The notes under the pieces: model-generated
What the model was told of the DNA's origin: nothing
Database searches by the model: none
Seen by the model: only the letters and a program-made list of their open reading frames with translations
Assembly: GCA_034437895.1 (NCBI GenBank)
Contig: DAOTTO010000444.1
Span: forward strand, 1 to 7,703
From: JANRLJ01 sp034437895
GTDB lineage: Bacteria; Chloroflexota; Anaerolineae; Aggregatilineales; Phototrophicaceae
Direction of reading: 5' to 3'
Length of the DNA: 7,703 nucleotides
Program-made: the position numbers and the translations under genes
In this document: positions 7,176-7,703 of the stretch, one piece after another
Numbering within the stretch: the first letter of the stretch is position 1
Layout: the number at the start of each line of letters is the position of its first letter

Positions 7176-7207
7176 AACACGACTCCTCTACCTTTGAATC
7201 TAGGGCG

Positions 7208-7236
7208 ATTATAGAGGCTTTGGTCATAGATGAAAA
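7208..7236 (-). promoter_or_regulatory. Sigma-70-type promoter of the small membrane protein gene
   Basis: On the minus strand a perfect TATAAT (7213-7208) lies 17 bases after TTTTCA (7236-7231), which matches four of six -35 consensus bases. The predicted start near 7201 gives a leader of about 26 bases that includes the GAGGAG ribosome site. Spacing and position fit well; there is no experimental support. Confidence 0.6.
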
Positions 7237-7268
7237 GGCAGCAGCATGTTTATTTTGCTGAAGGTAGG

Positions 7269-7288
7269 GAGTGACCGATGTGTCACTC
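7269..7288. repeat. Small inverted repeat GAGTGAC-N6-GTCACTC
   Basis: Perfect 7-bp arms 7269-7275 and 7282-7288 with a six-base spacer lie about 33 bases upstream of the -35 of the membrane protein promoter. It could be a binding site for a dimeric regulator. The half-site resembles GTGAC-type sites in general, but no regulator is visible in the window. It could also be chance. Confidence 0.35.
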
Positions 7289-7347
7289 GCGGCGCACAGC
7301 CTTTGACCCTAATTTAACCTGAGTTTCGGACAGTGTTTTCATTCTAT

Positions 7348-7456
7348 CCCCACCCCTAAATCCCCTCCCCACTTCCTAGAGAGGGGACTTAAAGAACCAT
7401 TGTGAACCGTTTTTCTCCCCTTCGCCATGCAATGGAGAAGGGGTCGGGGGATGAGG
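7348..7456. repeat. Dispersed intergenic double-hairpin repeat, copy 2
   Basis: Same element as 1-100 in the same orientation. It shares the left end CCCCACCCCTAAATCCCCTC, an internal GAGAGGGGACTT, CGTTTTTCTCCCC and the GGGG...TGAGG right end. The second hairpin is kept with a different sequence: arms near 7417-7428 and 7432-7443 around GCA with one mismatch. The first hairpin has decayed more. It sits just after the 3' end of the histidine kinase gene and could influence that transcript's end, though no U-tract follows the stem on the minus strand. Confidence 0.65.
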
Positions 7457-7472
7457 ACATCATAAAAATTAA

Positions 7473-7703
7473 TCAAAGTGCGCTATCTAAAACTGAGGTT
7501 AACTTATCAGCGGAAGCGGCACAAACAAGCGGATACATGTCCCATACCCTGATTGAGTCTGGGATGGTCAAACGGCCATTCAGCCCTTTTGCGCGTTCTC
7601 GCATCGTAATCAGCCCAAAATGGCTGCTGTTGATTTGCTCCACAGCGTCTAAGTCGAAGCCAACCCCATCGTCACAAATCGTCAGTTCTAAATCGCGTGC
7701 AGT
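7473..7703 (-). CDS. Sensor histidine kinase, C-terminal ATPase part (partial, frameshifted)
   Basis: Only the last 76 codons are in the window; the 5' part lies beyond the right edge. The visible residues end a HATPase_c domain: LTICDDGVGFD (7-17) is the G1 box that binds ATP, HFGLITMRERA (28-38) is the lid segment typical of NarL/DegS/LiaS-like (HisKA_3) kinases, and GRLTI (43-47) leads into the G2 box. The open frame then continues as PDSIRVWD and ends at TGA 7473-7475, without a G2 motif. Dropping one C from CCC (7563-7561) restores QTQSGYGTCIRLFVPLPLIS and a TAA at 7499-7501, exactly the G-x-G-T...VP ending the family has. The gene is therefore either frameshifted or carries a sequence error. 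Such kinases normally phosphorylate a LuxR-type response regulator, which is not in view. Confidence 0.85.
   Translation of the reverse strand, partial: TARDLELTICDDGVGFDLDAVEQINSSHFGLITMRERAKGLNGRLTIPDSIRVWDMYPLVCAASADKLTSVLDSAL
7561..7563 (-). other. Single-base frameshift site in the kinase gene
   Basis: On the coding strand the run CCC in ACC-ATC-CCA-GAC has one base too many relative to the family pattern. With ATC-CAG-ACT the reading passes into the G2 box S-G-Y-G-T and a natural stop. Assembly or read error, a true mutation or rarely a programmed shift could explain it. Confidence 0.75.

Noticed and set aside
1..7456. Composite transposon bounded by the two repeat copies
   Set aside because: The copies are about 100 bp, lack a transposase, and no transposase lies between them; the enclosed genes look like ordinary chromosomal genes.

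Overview
The window looks like chromosomal DNA of a Chloroflexota bacterium, probably of the Anaerolineae. This is inferred from the long Thr/Pro/Ser 'TPT' linkers in secreted proteins, the GC-rich CCCCT...AGGGG dispersed hairpin repeats and the gene style. No rRNA, tRNA, CRISPR array, transposase or phage gene was seen.

Layout from left to right: (1) Positions 1-406 are non-coding. They hold a dispersed repeat (1-100), a perfect 15-bp-arm palindrome (143-173), and a small palindrome next to a -10-like box. (2) 407-889 (+) encodes a small flavin-binding, general-stress-type protein of the pyridoxamine-phosphate-oxidase fold. (3) 893-3883 (-) and 4089-6605 (-) are two large paralogous secreted proteins. 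Each has a signal peptide, a six-bladed Kelch beta-propeller bracketed by the only two cysteines of the mature protein, and low-complexity Thr/Pro/Ser linkers carrying malectin-type carbohydrate-binding modules. The first has two malectin modules and a C-terminal PKD-like domain. The second has a different beta-sandwich module, one malectin module and a Pro/Thr tail. (4) 6867-7175 (-) is a two-helix membrane protein of unknown role with its own good promoter. (5) 7473-7703 (-) is the C-terminus of a sensor histidine kinase of the NarL/DegS-like class. It runs in from beyond the right edge and its last ATP-lid motif is broken by a one-base frameshift. A second copy of the dispersed repeat (7348-7456) lies just past its 3' end, in the same orientation as the copy at position 1.

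The two Kelch-malectin proteins are the heart of the window. They look like exported, non-catalytic glycan-binding or adhesion proteins built from interchangeable modules. The sequence shows no enzyme active site and no cell-wall anchor. The flavoprotein, the small membrane protein and the kinase show no clear functional tie to them.

The most interesting points are the conserved histidine/acidic set of the propellers, the closing cysteine pair, the module relationships (a malectin module of one gene is closer to that of the other gene than to its own sister), the kinase frameshift, and a palindromic element flanked by an 8-bp direct repeat.
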